64,000 nucleotides of DNA. It comes from Centroberyx gerrardi (Eukaryota; Chordata; Actinopteri; Beryciformes; Berycidae). Each line of letters opens with the position of its first letter. Positions within the stretch are counted from its first letter, which is position 1. The DNA lies in the NCBI RefSeq assembly GCF_048128805.1, contig NC_136020.1:8577653-8641652 (forward strand), written 5' to 3'. Made by a program: the position numbers and the translations under genes. The notes beneath the pieces are model-generated. The model saw only the letters and a list, made by a program, of their open reading frames with translations. It was not told the origin of the DNA and made no database searches. Of the stretch, positions 1-11,270 are shown piece after piece.

Positions 1-130
1 TGAAGTAGTATGTCCATTCTATTTAAGCCATAGCTCTACGAGTTAATCTAGTAAATGACAGAGATTCCGCCTCGCTCTTGCTGGTGAAATAGATGCACAT
101 GGCTTATAACCTGGTTGTATTTTCATACAG

Positions 131-2522
131 TGGGGAAACACAATACAACAGAGACAAGTTGCTGCAAGGTATGTTGACTAAAATATGAAGGCTGCATTCC
201 ACTGAGGACCCTCACTTTTCCTGTCCAGCCACACTGTTCAGCTGTGGTTAAACATGTGGGTGTGACACTGCATATCTTTACATTTTACTGTGAACTAACA
301 CTGGAGTTGACCTGACCTAACACTGCCATACAACCTGTGTTTTTCTATACAAATAGTAAATGAAGACTATTTGAAACTTGTGTCCAACAGTTCTAAGATG
401 CTGCTCTTTTGAACACGGTACAAAACCCATTATTACACAGACTGTAACAGGTAGAAACCCTCACAGCATCTTGTGTCGTGTCGGCAGGTCAAGGCGTGGA
501 CACGGTCCTGTCAGAGACGGGGCTGCGGCAGGCCGAGGCGGTCGGCCTGTACCTCAGAGACCTCACATTCAACAGTGTGTTCGTCAGTAACCTGCAGCGG
601 GCCTGCCAGGTGAGACAGACACATTCATTTTTAATTTGTATTTTTTTTAACACTTGCCTGTCATCGGTTAATTCATATGTAGTAAACCTGTGCAGCTGGA
701 CAGTGGATGGAGGATTGCTGGTTCTTAACTGGCTTAAGTGATACAGCTGTGGTTGGTACAGATTTAATGTGATGTCTGTAAACGCATATGTAAATCTGAT
801 AAGCAGTGAGAATGTTTTGCTACTTTCATGCGCTTTCTGGTAAATATGACACTATACTGTTCCCCATCATGGACAAATAAGTCACCTGGTAAAATGTCTC
901 ATTGATGTGAAGAATAAAGGAAAACAGGATATAGAAAACAGGATGTAAAAAACTTGCAGATATTGAATAGTTGGGTTACAATCATCTCTCCGTGGTCTTT
1001 GACTCACTAAGAACATTTGAATGACTTGGTAGTTTCTCCATGACAAGCTGGTTCTCTATGTATTGAGTCAGTAATTTCCAGATGTCATTTCCTTTTTCAG
1101 ACTGCTGAACTAATTCTGAGGAACAACACTCACTGTTCTGGCACGGAGATGGTTTTGGACTCATTACTCAGAGAGAGGGTACGAACTCTTGTCTTCAAAC
1201 CATACAGACAAATATCAAAGCTTTATATTCTATACTCCTCCTGAAGTTGTTTGTCCTCTGAGTCCTAATTGTGGTTGTTCATCATGCAGAGTTTTGGCGT
1301 TGCTGAGGGACGGCCCAAAGAGGACCTGAAGAACATGGCCAACGCCGCCGGCCAGTCGAGTCGTGACTACACCCCTCCAGGAGGAGAGACCTTGGACCAG
1401 GTGAGTCTGATACTGTCCAGAATCAGCTTTGGAAACTGATTCAGTCGATATTACTTTACTGTAGGAAAGTTGAAAATAGCCTCTTGGAAACTCAAGGTCA
1501 AGAGATTATAGCTTGTACAACAGCGCCATGCAGTGGTCTTGTTGGGGACATTACATTTTTAAAAATTCCAGAGAACTCATGTTTGTGTTTTTTTTTTCTT
1601 TTTCTGCTGGTTCACAACTCTCAAATTTCTGGAGTCGACTGTGACTTTGTTTGCAGTTGTGGGAGTCACTGGAATCGATTTCTTGACTCCTATAGATTCC
1701 ATATAAGCTTCATCTGAGACCGCTGTGTATGTGACACCCAGAAGGCTAACGGGAAACAGCCTAAAGATAATTAACACAAATTAAGAAATCTGGGTAATGT
1801 TGCAAGAGCAATTATAAGTTTGGACCAATTGAGCTTGAATGCTTGAATTGATCTTTGATTGATCTATCATTCTAATGATCATTCTAATTCTCAGCTCAGT
1901 ATCCCTGGCTGAAGGTATGCCTACCTCTACCCCGTTTCTAATTTGCCTCAAGTTTTTTCTAATTGACTCCTGAGCAGTTAGCTATGTTTAACTCCCTCAA
2001 TCATTGGCTGAGAATCGACTCAGACTCTCAGGCTTGTAGGAGTGGAGGAATCGACTCTTTTGGGTTCCACCTTCACCACTAGCTCTGTCTCACTTCCAGG
2101 TGAGGCTACGATTCAAAAAATTCCTGAAAGTCCTTTTCCAGCGAATGTTAGATGACCACTCGTCAGGACGGAGCTGCGCTGCAGGGGCGACAGAAGCTGG
2201 GGCAGCTGGGAACGGGACCGCGGCGGCCGCCGCCGCTGCCGGTTTACCTGACGACGGTCTCCAGGGAGTGTCGTTCCACGCCCTGGTGGTGAGCCACGGA
2301 GCCTACATCCGTGTAGCCATCAGACACCTGGTGGAGGACTTGGAGTGCTCCCTGCCCCTGGGGGCCAAGATGTCCCAGGTGTTTTCGCCCTGCCCCAACA
2401 CCGGCATCAGCCGCTTCGTCCTCACCCTGAGCCAGGCGCGGTCCGGGCCGGTCCTCTCCGCCGCTCGCTGTGTTTTTACTAACAGAAAGGACCATCTGGA
2501 AAACCTCAAAGCTGCTGAATAG
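131..2522 (+). CDS. tigar: TIGAR fructose-2,6-bisphosphatase, lacking first exon
   Basis: Histidine phosphatase that in vertebrates lowers fructose-2,6-bisphosphate and diverts glucose-6-phosphate to the pentose phosphate pathway. Exons seen: 131-168, 488-609, 1101-1178, 1290-1400, 2100-2522, all with AG/GT borders and matching phases. Exon 131-168 opens inside the RHG catalytic motif (the histidine codon is split; GETQYNRDKLLQ follows), so the first exon is off the left edge. GQGVD and LSETGLRQAEA follow. The catalytic-Glu motif PPGGETLDQ ends exon 4, and the second catalytic histidine is in VVSHGAYIR. Between them the usual linker is replaced by a Gly/Ala-rich stretch with an alanine run. 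The last exon ends ...LKAAE-stop. The family identity is secure from motif order and exon phases. The Ala-rich linker is unusual but in frame. Confidence 0.93.
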
Positions 2523-3115
2523 TATTGTGTGAAAGAAAGGGGAGACGGGTTTTATGGTAGGGAAGTGTGCAGTGTCTGTTTAATTGAAAACTGAAAACTG
2601 ACAACTCTAAAGGTAAAGGCCTCAAAGTTAGTACAGACCTACTGTACCTTGTGAGTAATTGAACACCAACAATGCGCAACAACAACACCATGCACAGGGT
2701 AAATGATTTCTTCCCAACATTCAATAGACTAGACATCTTACTGTGGATCATTACTCAAAACCATAACTACTGAATGTACAGTACTGTATTATAGAGGAAG
2801 CCAGTAAGGACTCGTGCATCATACTGTAATAATGTATTGTTTGGACTTGCCCTGCACTTTTTCAGATACTGTGTGTCATATCTTTTATTTTTTCAGCACA
2901 GAGTTTATGATATTTTCATTGTATTGTTGCTTCTTTTATGATGTTATACCAAAGTCCGAAAAACATGCTATTGAGCATTGTGATCATTTCAAGTTGATGT
3001 GTCCTCCAGTGTTGCGTTTGTGGTGCTGCTCATATTTTACTTTACATAAATATTACATGACAACAAAACAGAATTGTCTTTGAGTTTGTATTGAGGCAAA
3101 ATGAAAAACATTGAA

Positions 3116-3121
3116 AATAAA
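3116..3121 (+). terminator. tigar poly(A) signal
   Basis: Canonical AATAAA about 600 bases after the tigar stop codon. It is the first such hexamer on this strand and gives a 3' UTR of ordinary length. Confidence 0.6.
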
Positions 3122-5444
3122 GATTATAAATTTGGCAAGTTTAGGTTGCTCACACCATCATATGCAGTACAAACACATTTATACTGACTGCTGTGGACAA
3201 CACTGCTGACCTGTTGCTGGCTGCTACATATTCATTGTAGTTCAGGCTGCTTACTGTTCAACCTCAGTTTGTTTGTTCTACTATTTTTAGTGTCACTTTT
3301 TAATCTCCACTACATGGCTAAAAACAGTTATCCTTCACCAACTGGGTTATGTCACACTGCCAGGGATGGAAAGTAACTTTTCAAAGCAGCAATCCTACCT
3401 TTTTCTCCATTCTAGCATCTGCCATCACTCATTACTTAATTTTAAGAAAAAAAATCATCCAATCAAAACATGATCAGGAAAAATGATGCCTGTGATCTAT
3501 GAACCTGGCAAATTTAAGAGGAGGCATGAATAATCACAGCAAGAATAATTCAACCACAGCTTAATCTATTGATGTTAATGCCTCAAAGGTAAAATAAGAA
3601 AACTGAGGACATTACATTGAAGATAAATGTATTTTTACTATACTATTGATACATAAATACATGTAACAGGAAATAATGGAAGGAAGACTTTCCCAGATTG
3701 CTGTTCTTCCATGGTATTCCAACAATTGTTTATTTCTTTCATCACTACAAATTGGCATTAGATGTCTATTAATTGCCACAAACTGATATTGATATAGGTA
3801 CAGACATATATACTTAGTATTTTATAGATGAATTACATCCAACAATATCTCATTTAGGAAAGTGATTTTTTAAAAGTCTGGGGAATTACAAATTCAGAGG
3901 GCAAGAATTGCACCAACAAACACATTTTGGGATGATGGGGAAATGTTTTCAGGTAAAATCCATGTTCAGTAAACCGGATGAAATCCTGGGTATAATGGGG
4001 AGGAAAGGAGGGGTCAGTTTCTCCTATCGGATGTCATTAAGAGCAGATTGAGATCCGTTTCTTCTCTGCTCATACTGAGCGTGACTTGAAAATGTTTAAG
4101 CACCCTAAGGCTCAGCTACAACTCTTGCTATTACAACTGATATGCAGAGCTCTAGTAGAAAGAAAGCAAAAAAGCTGCAGCATACTCTAAATCATCTCTG
4201 ATTATGATTTAAAACATAAAGACAATCTCTGGATCTTCATCTGAGATTCAAGTTTAACGACTAACCCCAACAGGTCAAAGGTTAATAATGTATTACTTTG
4301 ACCAAAATAGCACTGCAGTTACTCAGTGAGAGTAAAAATAGCATTGCAGTGTGTATTCTTAGACTGGCATGACTCAGCTGAAGCTTGTGTACCTGCGAGC
4401 TAATTGAGTGGAAGAGGTGGGAAAGCGTGAGATATTCAACTAATGAGAGGAACTGGGTCAATGTTAAACCTGCTTACGCATTCGCCATGAAATAGATGAC
4501 TTCCTTCCACATAGTACAGGTTGTCTTTGCCAAATGACGCATGCAGGGCCTCACAATACCAAAGTTAAGAAAATATAATTATATAAGTCTGCATAAAATA
4601 AAACAACACTCAACCACGTTTCCTTTATGAGTTTATTTCTTCCCAAATTCAAGCAACACTCCAACAACTCCAACTCACACATTCAAAGACAAACCACATT
4701 TTCTTATATGTACATTTAACTATAAAGCATCCGTATAAATACTATAAATAATAATAAAGGAATGGATTTAAATAAATAAATACTCTTTGGGACTGGTTTT
4801 CTTGTTTGCTGGTGGTGGCCAGCACCTGTAACTTCTTGTCTAAAATCACAGAACAAGAGTTCAGATTTGAGATCAGGATTACTGCACCGTGAAGTTCTGG
4901 TCCAGCTCTTTACCCTGTAGTTATATAGCATTCCTTCAAGTCATGAATTAGATTACACAAATAAAGAAACAATATCAAAACACACAAGTGATTGGATTCT
5001 GTAGTTTTGAAAGGTTTTTGTTGTTGGAATAATGTTTTAGGTTGGACATCTAAGAATGAACAAACTTCTGCCCTCATCTTATTCCTTATTTCTGGTTATT
5101 CTCAGAATCTCCTCTATCCAACTCAGTAAACTTTGGACTTCAAAACATAGGCATGTAAAACAAAACTTATCTCCGCCGCACTAAATACAACTCTAAAGCA
5201 TATTCATACAAAAATTTGGTTTCTTTACATTTTCATTTTTCATCACGCCTGCCTACTTTCAGATCAATGGCTAGGGCCTGAAGTCCTCCAGAGGTAGGCT
5301 GAGGCAGGCTTCTGTCTTCAGATCGTGTCGATATCTGTTTTTAAATGTGGGTTTCTCAGACCAGCTGTAGAAAACCTCAGAGAACAGAGTACAAAAAACA
5401 AAAGGCAAAGAAAACATACCAATACAGATTTTCCCTATCATCCC

Positions 5445-5880
5445 CAGTGTTGGGCTCTTTACTCATTCCTCGTTACTCATTTTAAAAGCACTGTTATTGC
5501 TTTACTGATTACTCCCTGGGAACATTACTTTTCTGCTACATCCCCAAAATTAGTATTGCATCCTCTCTCACCTTCAAACATCAGAACAACCTTGCTTGTG
5601 AAGGATCAGGGAAACCAAAAAGGGTTGACGTCCAATATTCTTGTCATCCTTTCGCTCAATAAAATCAAAGTAGTGAGAATATTTCCACCCAGAGAAAATA
5701 CATTTTACTGCCATTTCTCATCTGAACTAGTTCAGTGTGAGATGATGGATGGGGTGGGATATAGATTTAGATCATTCAACTTCAATCTGATATCTAGAGT
5801 GGATGATACTAAAAGTAATTACTTATATTTTGATTGGTAACTGATAATATTGTTGCTGTAATTTGAATAGTAATTGATTA
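5445..5880 (+). mobile_element. Degenerate hAT-like non-autonomous element
   Basis: Begins CAGTGTTGGG and continues with repeated TTACTCATT / GATTACT blocks; the other side ends in GTAATTGATTACT blocks. This layout is typical of degenerate teleost hAT-derived short elements. No clean right terminal repeat or target duplication was found, so it may be truncated. A 171-codon open frame across it is not a gene. Confidence 0.35.
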
Positions 5881-6014
5881 CTATTTGTTAGTGAGGGGAA
5901 AGCAATCAGGGGCATCAACTAACTAAACCCTTAGATATGATAAAGTTTCTGTATCCATTTGCAACCAACACTTCAAAACCTGCTTATATAAACACACTAA
6001 ATTTCTGAGGACAA

Positions 6015-6260
6015 GTGGAGCAATGACTGATGACTAACAAGATATTGTTATTTGGTCTATGTGATAAATTATTAAATGTAAGTCACCAAACTCTTAGCTT
6101 AGAGGGAACATTGGTCCTGAATGCTCCCTGATTTTTTGTTTACTTCAAAATATGGCTTTTCAAAAATATTTCTGGCATTTTTTTTTTCCTTGATCTTTGC
6201 TTTTTTTTAATAATGATCAACACTACAAGGTTAAAGTTGGACTTTTAAGCCAAGCCTGGA
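6015..6260 (+). repeat. Dispersed repeat, copy 1 (three in window)
   Basis: Starts GTGGAGCAATGACTGATGAC, shared almost exactly with 16547 and 21148. It also shares GAGGGAACATTGGTCCTGAA and the CTTGATCTTTGCT block with copy 3. The match to copy 3 fades about five bases before the fgf23 stop codon (6265-6267), so this copy supplies the proximal fgf23 3' UTR. I do not recognise the family. Confidence 0.7.
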
Positions 6261-6264
6261 CGGA

Positions 6265-6719
6265 TCAGCCCATGGTGCCGGTGATCCGGGGGCTGTTGGG
6301 GTGGGACGAGTGCACGTTCCAGGGGTCGTGGGTGGACGGGGCCACCGGCGTCTCCCGGGACACGTTGCGCCCTTCCTCCCCGGCCTCGGCCTCCAGGTCG
6401 GCGTCGTCCTCCGGCACGGCGCGGGAGTCGGAGCCCTCCTCGGTCTGACCCAGGTACACGTTGTGCGGGTCGGAGGGATCCACCACCTGGTTCCGCTTCT
6501 CGCGGTGCAGCAGGAGACGCTCCAGGGGCACCGTGTTCTTCTTGGGCAGAAACAGCGAGGTCTGCGGCAGGTTCTGGCCCGCAGAGTACACCTGCCGGGA
6601 CCCCTCCAGGTTGAACAGGATGCCCGTCATGCAGGAGTAGTACACGTCCCGGTTGTTCTCCAGAAGCTTGTGGTTGAACAGACAGTCCTCCCTGAGGCAG
6701 ATGGGCTGAGAGAGAGAGG

Positions 6720-6812
<93 letters not shown>

Positions 6813-8099
6813 GTGATGTAAGATGAAACCGCAGCACATTTGCTTGTTTGGAAATACACATAAAACACAAAATATCACCTTGGTTTGTGCTGATTTTAGC
6901 AGTCAAGTCATAGTAGGCTATATATAGGCTACTGTTCTGATAGTTTATGCCATAATCATGATTACAGTTGATGACTACTAATAGACTATTGATTCTTTCC
7001 CTTTTAGATATGAGCAATTAGACCAAAATTTTGCATTTCACACTTATATTTTGTGAATCCTAAAATAAAATCCTATAGGATTCCACTGGAGAGAAGAAAA
7101 GAAATCCAATAGGATTGTCACAATTTTCACAGGATTGTGATAGGATCCTATTGTGAAAAGAAGAAATCCCTTTTAGTCTTTTTGGCTGGAGACTAAACTG
7201 GCCAAAAAAATAAATGAATAAAAAAAAAAAAAGATCCACCTAAGTCATTTAATCTAGTATTGAACCTTGAAGTCTTGAAACCAATGAAAGAAAACTTTAA
7301 GTGTAGGTGAGATAATTTCAGTTGTTTCCAATGCAAATCAACTTGTCAATTCGTGTCATTTGGAGTGATCTGCTAATTTCAGGATATTGTCGCTTGTTTC
7401 AAGGAAATTCTCTTGACAGGTGAAACTGCATTGGAAACACGCGAAATGTCTTCATTTTTTCATTTAAAGGTAAACAAGAAGACGATTCCTTCTTTGAGAA
7501 AGCGATGTAAAAAAAAAAAAAACGATGCGTAAAACCCCACGTAGGTGCCAATAAAAGAATTAGAATCAGAATTAAAAGTTCATTTAGTGTGTCCATTAAA
7601 TTAACAATAACAAAAGAATCAAACAGGTAAAGTGAGTGTTGACTTACAGAGCTGAATGGGTTGCCCTCCGCATCCATACACAGGTAGCGGTTACTTTTGA
7701 CGCCAAGGATGGCGACGCGCTCCCTGGTTTCAGCTTTCAGTAAAATCACACCTGTAGGGAAGAAACAACACTGATGTATTAGTACATTAAACATACATAC
7801 TAGGCCACATTTGATCAAATCGAATTGAAAAAAAAAAAAACGTAAAAAGGGAAAAGGCGCTTACTATATGAACTCCTGGCTGTAGTTTTGCGCACAGTGC
7901 CATTGAACCGGATCTCCAAGTAGAAGTTGTTGAGGTCTGTGGATGTCTGCAGGTGGACGTATCTCCTCGGGTTCCCCCAGTTGGACCCGACCAGCGGTGA
8001 GGGGTTGGGGACCGCTTCCCCCAGTCGAAATCCCTGGAGGAGAGCAAGTAGGAGCGCCAGCACAGTGTCCCTCATGCCCACTTTGTTGTTTACGTCCAT
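6265..8099 (-). CDS. fgf23: Fibroblast growth factor 23
   Basis: Secreted endocrine FGF of phosphate and vitamin D control. Exons (minus): 8099-7865, 7751-7648 (104 nt, the conserved FGF middle exon), 6705-6265; total 780 nt, 259 residues. A hydrophobic signal peptide (TVLALLLALLQGF) precedes the core. SPLVGSNWG, HLQTSTDLNNFYLEI and GVKSNRYLCMDAEGNPF match FGF23. REKR at residues 181-184 (6504-6493) is a furin-type site where human FGF23 has RHTR, the inactivating cleavage point. A second in-frame Met nine codons in (8075) would give a tidier signal peptide and may be the real start. The neighbouring fgf6 on the same strand and tigar reproduce the human FGF6-FGF23-TIGAR order. The exon 3 acceptor lies directly on a (CT)n microsatellite. 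A dispersed repeat abuts the stop codon. Confidence 0.95.
6708..6810. repeat. (GA)n microsatellite at fgf23 exon 3 acceptor
   Basis: About 100 bases of GA with a few interruptions. On the fgf23 (minus) strand it reads (CT)n and serves as the polypyrimidine tract ending at the CAG acceptor (6708-6706). Open frames through it (poly Ser-Leu or Arg-Glu) are artefacts. Confidence 0.95.
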
Positions 8100-8180
8100 C
8101 CTGGCGCAAATCGGTGGTTTCCTCTGCGAGCTGCTGTTAGACTTCAGACGGTCTGTTGTCCCAAAGTTTGGAGACGGCTC

Positions 8181-8190
8181 CTATTTAAAG
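8181..8190 (-). promoter_or_regulatory. Candidate TATA box of fgf23
   Basis: Minus strand reads CTTTAAATAG about 85 bases upstream of the first fgf23 ATG, within a G/C-rich flank. Spacing suits a TATA-type promoter with a short leader. Confidence 0.5.
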
Positions 8191-8229
8191 CCCCCCTAAG
8201 TGCCACTCCTGCTGCTCACATCCTTTTAC

Positions 8230-8231
<2 letters not shown>

Positions 8232-8271
<40 letters not shown>
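8232..8271. repeat. Poly(A) run upstream of fgf23
   Basis: Forty uninterrupted A residues within 50 bases of the candidate fgf23 TATA box. A long homopolymer here could affect promoter spacing or nucleosome placement, and is prone to length error in sequencing. Confidence 0.95.
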
Positions 8272-8272
<1 letters not shown>

Positions 8273-9164
8273 AAAACTCGCCCCCAAAGCAGATGTGCGG
8301 CTTTCCTGCAGCGGAAGGGCCACATCCACCTCTGTCTGTCTATTTATCCCGATGCCCTTGGTCAATCAGAGAGCTCTTATTTTGCAATCTGTTTTTGGTG
8401 ACGCATCTTGACTCATCCACCTTCAACATTATTCTAAGATAATGATCCAAGGTCCATTTGTTACACACTTGTTTGGACTGGAAACATGCTGCATTAGGAA
8501 GAAACAAGTTATAACCGAAGAGCAGATATCAAGTAAGATAATTTTTTTTAAACGATTTGTCATTGAAACCATGCAGGGATAGAATATCATGTTAGTATGA
8601 GTTAACTCCATGACGTTTCCAATTCGTTGACAAATTAATTGACATTTTGCCAAATTAAAGAGATGGTCAGTCTCATAATATTAAATATTTTCTAGCATTG
8701 TTTTAGTATGGTACTCCAACAGTTTGTTGAACCACAATGAACTGCACCATAGAAATGAACACAGTGTGAAATTAGTTCAGTGGAAAGTTTGTGTTGCTGC
8801 TCTGCTCCTTTTATGCACCTGTCCAACTCAACACTTCCACTAGTCCCCCAGCAGAGGGAGCCACTGTCTAAGCTAGAGTATGGCTTCCTTTCATCTAGTG
8901 GAGTTTTCCTCAGAGATGCTGGCAAATTATATTTGAATGACAAACTGCATGTTGGCAAGGACAAAAGGAAAACAATGGACTGTGCGTGATCTGGAGTTAA
9001 AGTGGCTGGATTTTCACTAGCAGCTCGGTATTTTCACCAGGGGACACATTACATTTCTGTACAAACATGAGGAAATCAGCTGGAAGATGATCTGCTGTTA
9101 GGGCAGCAATGAAAAGATCTCAACAGTGTCTCTTGAAAAAAGTAAAAACAAAACAAGACAAAAC

Positions 9165-9245
9165 AATTATTCTCCTGAGAATTGAACCCACAACCGCCTC
9201 CAAGTATCAGAGCAAAAATATAAAGCACCGAGCCACTGAAGTGGG
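9165..9245 (-). repeat. tRNA-like SINE fragment
   Basis: Read on the minus strand it has an A-box-like GTGGCTCGGTGC and, about 45 bases later, a B-box-like GGGTTCAATTCTC. This is the layout of a tRNA-derived SINE head or a decayed tRNA. The cloverleaf is poor, so it is not a functional tRNA. Confidence 0.35.
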
Positions 9246-9312
9246 TAAAATCTAGATATTTTAGTGGAATGTAATTTTGCCTTGGGGGAGAAAACAGTCC
9301 AACTCAAGATCT

Positions 9313-9325
9313 ACACACACATACA

Positions 9326-9365
<40 letters not shown>
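9313..9365. repeat. (CA)n microsatellite
   Basis: CA dinucleotide repeat with two interruptions near its left end. Confidence 0.95.
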
Positions 9366-9367
<2 letters not shown>

Positions 9368-10440
9368 AACCCAACCAACGCAGCAAAGAGGATGACACCA
9401 TACCAGCAACCAGTAAAAAAACAAACTTTTATTGGTATCTCAGGAATACAGTAGACTGCTGTGCACAGCACATACGTACAAAAATAAAAGGAAAAAACTT
9501 TTTTATATCCTTACTTAGCATCGTCAGTTTTCAGAAACAAATGATTGAAGAAGTTTCGTCGTTTCTTCTTATTTTACAATCATCTTAGCAAACCCAAACT
9601 AAGGCAGAAGGTGAGGTATATGAGAACAGAGATGAGAGGAATAGGGTGGAAGCTCACTCCCCTTTGAGCAGGGATTAAAAAAACCCAAAAAAAAACAAGA
9701 GATAGTTCGTCTGACACACTGATCACATGTGAAGATTGCAAACGCACACGCCTAATCAAGCTTGGGGCTCAGGCAGGCTCTCAAAAAAGAAGATATTCCT
9801 CACCTTAAATGAACATAAATTTTAAGCTGTGGAAGGGAAAAATAAAAGAGATAACAGATATTTTTGGATAATATTTTTTGGTCAAAGCTGAAAGGGGAGC
9901 TTTTTGTTTTTACAGACAAACCTGCACTCTTGTTTCAATATTTTAAAAGATGTCTTTCATAAGGTGCTACTAGAGACATTAGACATCTTGATTTGGAGAG
10001 AAGTACTCATCGTTGTGCACTGCACACATGCACAAAGACCACTCCCACACCTTCCTCAGCTCAATATGTGGACTGTGTTTTGTTCACTAATTCAATCAAA
10101 AATGATGATGGCATACCTCAAGTTGGTTCAAACACCCCGGACAAATAATTTACATCAATGGTACCGCATGCAGCCTCATCTACATCAGCAACAAGTCTTT
10201 TTTTTTTTTTCTTTTTTTCAACGAGAGAAACTTTGAGCTAAACTCCCATTACATTTGCTCTGCTTTATGGCATCATGACCGCCTTGGCATTTATTAAATA
10301 ACAGGACTTTATCTTTCGATTGCAGATTCTTCCTCAGAACGGCGAGAAAAGAACGAGAAAACGGAGTTGTGAGAAGAATACCGCTGTGAATCAATGTTTG
10401 TGCCTCATACGTAGCAGTTGACTACTATGTGTTGTGCCAG

Positions 10441-11214
10441 TTTGTGGTGAAAGGGGGGGTATGGGTGTGTGTGTGTTGGGGGTGAGGGGGGTGGGGTACT
10501 GGGAGCGAGGGCTCATCCTGAAAGCGCTGTCCTAGGATATGGGTGCAGCGGGGAGGAGAGAGGCTCTGCGTGACTCTGCTCTCTCGCTCTCTCTCTCTCG
10601 CTCTCTCTCTCTGCCTGCTCCTCACGCACTGCACTAACTCTGCAGATGTCCCCTCCCCAGAAATATCCCCAACACACACAGTACTTGGAAAGGGGAAGGA
10701 GAGAGGGAGGGAGGGAGGGACGGAGGGAGGAGGAGGGGATGGGGGGGTGGGGGTGGCGTGTTGTGGAGCTGCATTTCAAAGAGGCGGAGCTCCAAAATTC
10801 ACAGAGGGAAGTGAGATTGTTTCAAAACATTGCAGCTCGCCGGCCGACACACGCTCTCTCTGACAGAAAACTAGAAGCTCAGGATTTGTATTCCGGCCCG
10901 GGACGGAGGCCTTGGGGACCGGGAGGGAGAGAGCCGGCCCAGTCCAGCAAACCGTCTTGGGTTTAGGCGTGAGATGTACTGGGTTTCCGCATCAAAAAGA
11001 TACTTCAAATTCATGGAAACAGTGCGGCCTATATTAGCAGACCACCCTGGACACCGGGGTCGGGGCCAAGGCCGGTCCATGACTCTGACCTTGAACTAAA
11101 AAAGGCTGAAAGGAGAGGAGGAAGCTCCTGGGTTACAGCTGGAATCCCAAGGTCCCTGCAGCGGGTGGGTGGGGGTGGGTAAGGGACTGGCAGAGGTGTG
11201 TGTGTGTGTGTGTG

Positions 11215-11258
<44 letters not shown>

Positions 11259-11270
11259 GGGGGGGGTCAG
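10441..11270. other. G/C-rich segment with clustered G-runs
   Basis: Contains several clusters of four or more G-runs (for example GGGGGTGAGGGGGGTGGGG near 10479 and GGGGGGGTGGGGGTGG near 10741), (CT)n at 10574-10613, GGGA repeats, a CpG-richer core at 10.83-11.06 kb and a (GT)n-G(11) tract at its right end. No conserved coding sequence. It may be regulatory or simply low-complexity. Confidence 0.5.
11195..11266. repeat. (GT)n followed by a G run
   Basis: About 60 bases of GT with one C interruption, ending in eleven G residues. Confidence 0.95.

Larger units (their letters stand above)
3122..6264. other. tigar-fgf23 tail-to-tail intergenic region
   Basis: AT-rich, no supported coding exon. 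It must contain the fgf23 3' UTR, since fgf23 points leftward; a TTTATT (AATAAA on the minus strand) lies at 4631-4636. A hAT-like fragment and copy 1 of a dispersed repeat lie here and are listed separately. Confidence 0.6.

Noticed and set aside
378-741. Plus-strand frames at the left edge as a separate gene
   Set aside because: They are a shadow frame and the read-through form of tigar exon 488-609.
5325-5840. A 171-codon plus-strand frame
   Set aside because: Mostly inside a degenerate hAT-like repeat; amino-acid make-up is that of non-coding DNA.
6245-7017. Long minus-strand frames with Ser-Leu runs read as a protein
   Set aside because: The runs are the (CT)n microsatellite; only the part from 6705 downward is fgf23 exon 3.
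9165-9245. A functional tRNA gene on the minus strand
   Set aside because: A- and B-box-like motifs are present but the arms do not form a proper cloverleaf.
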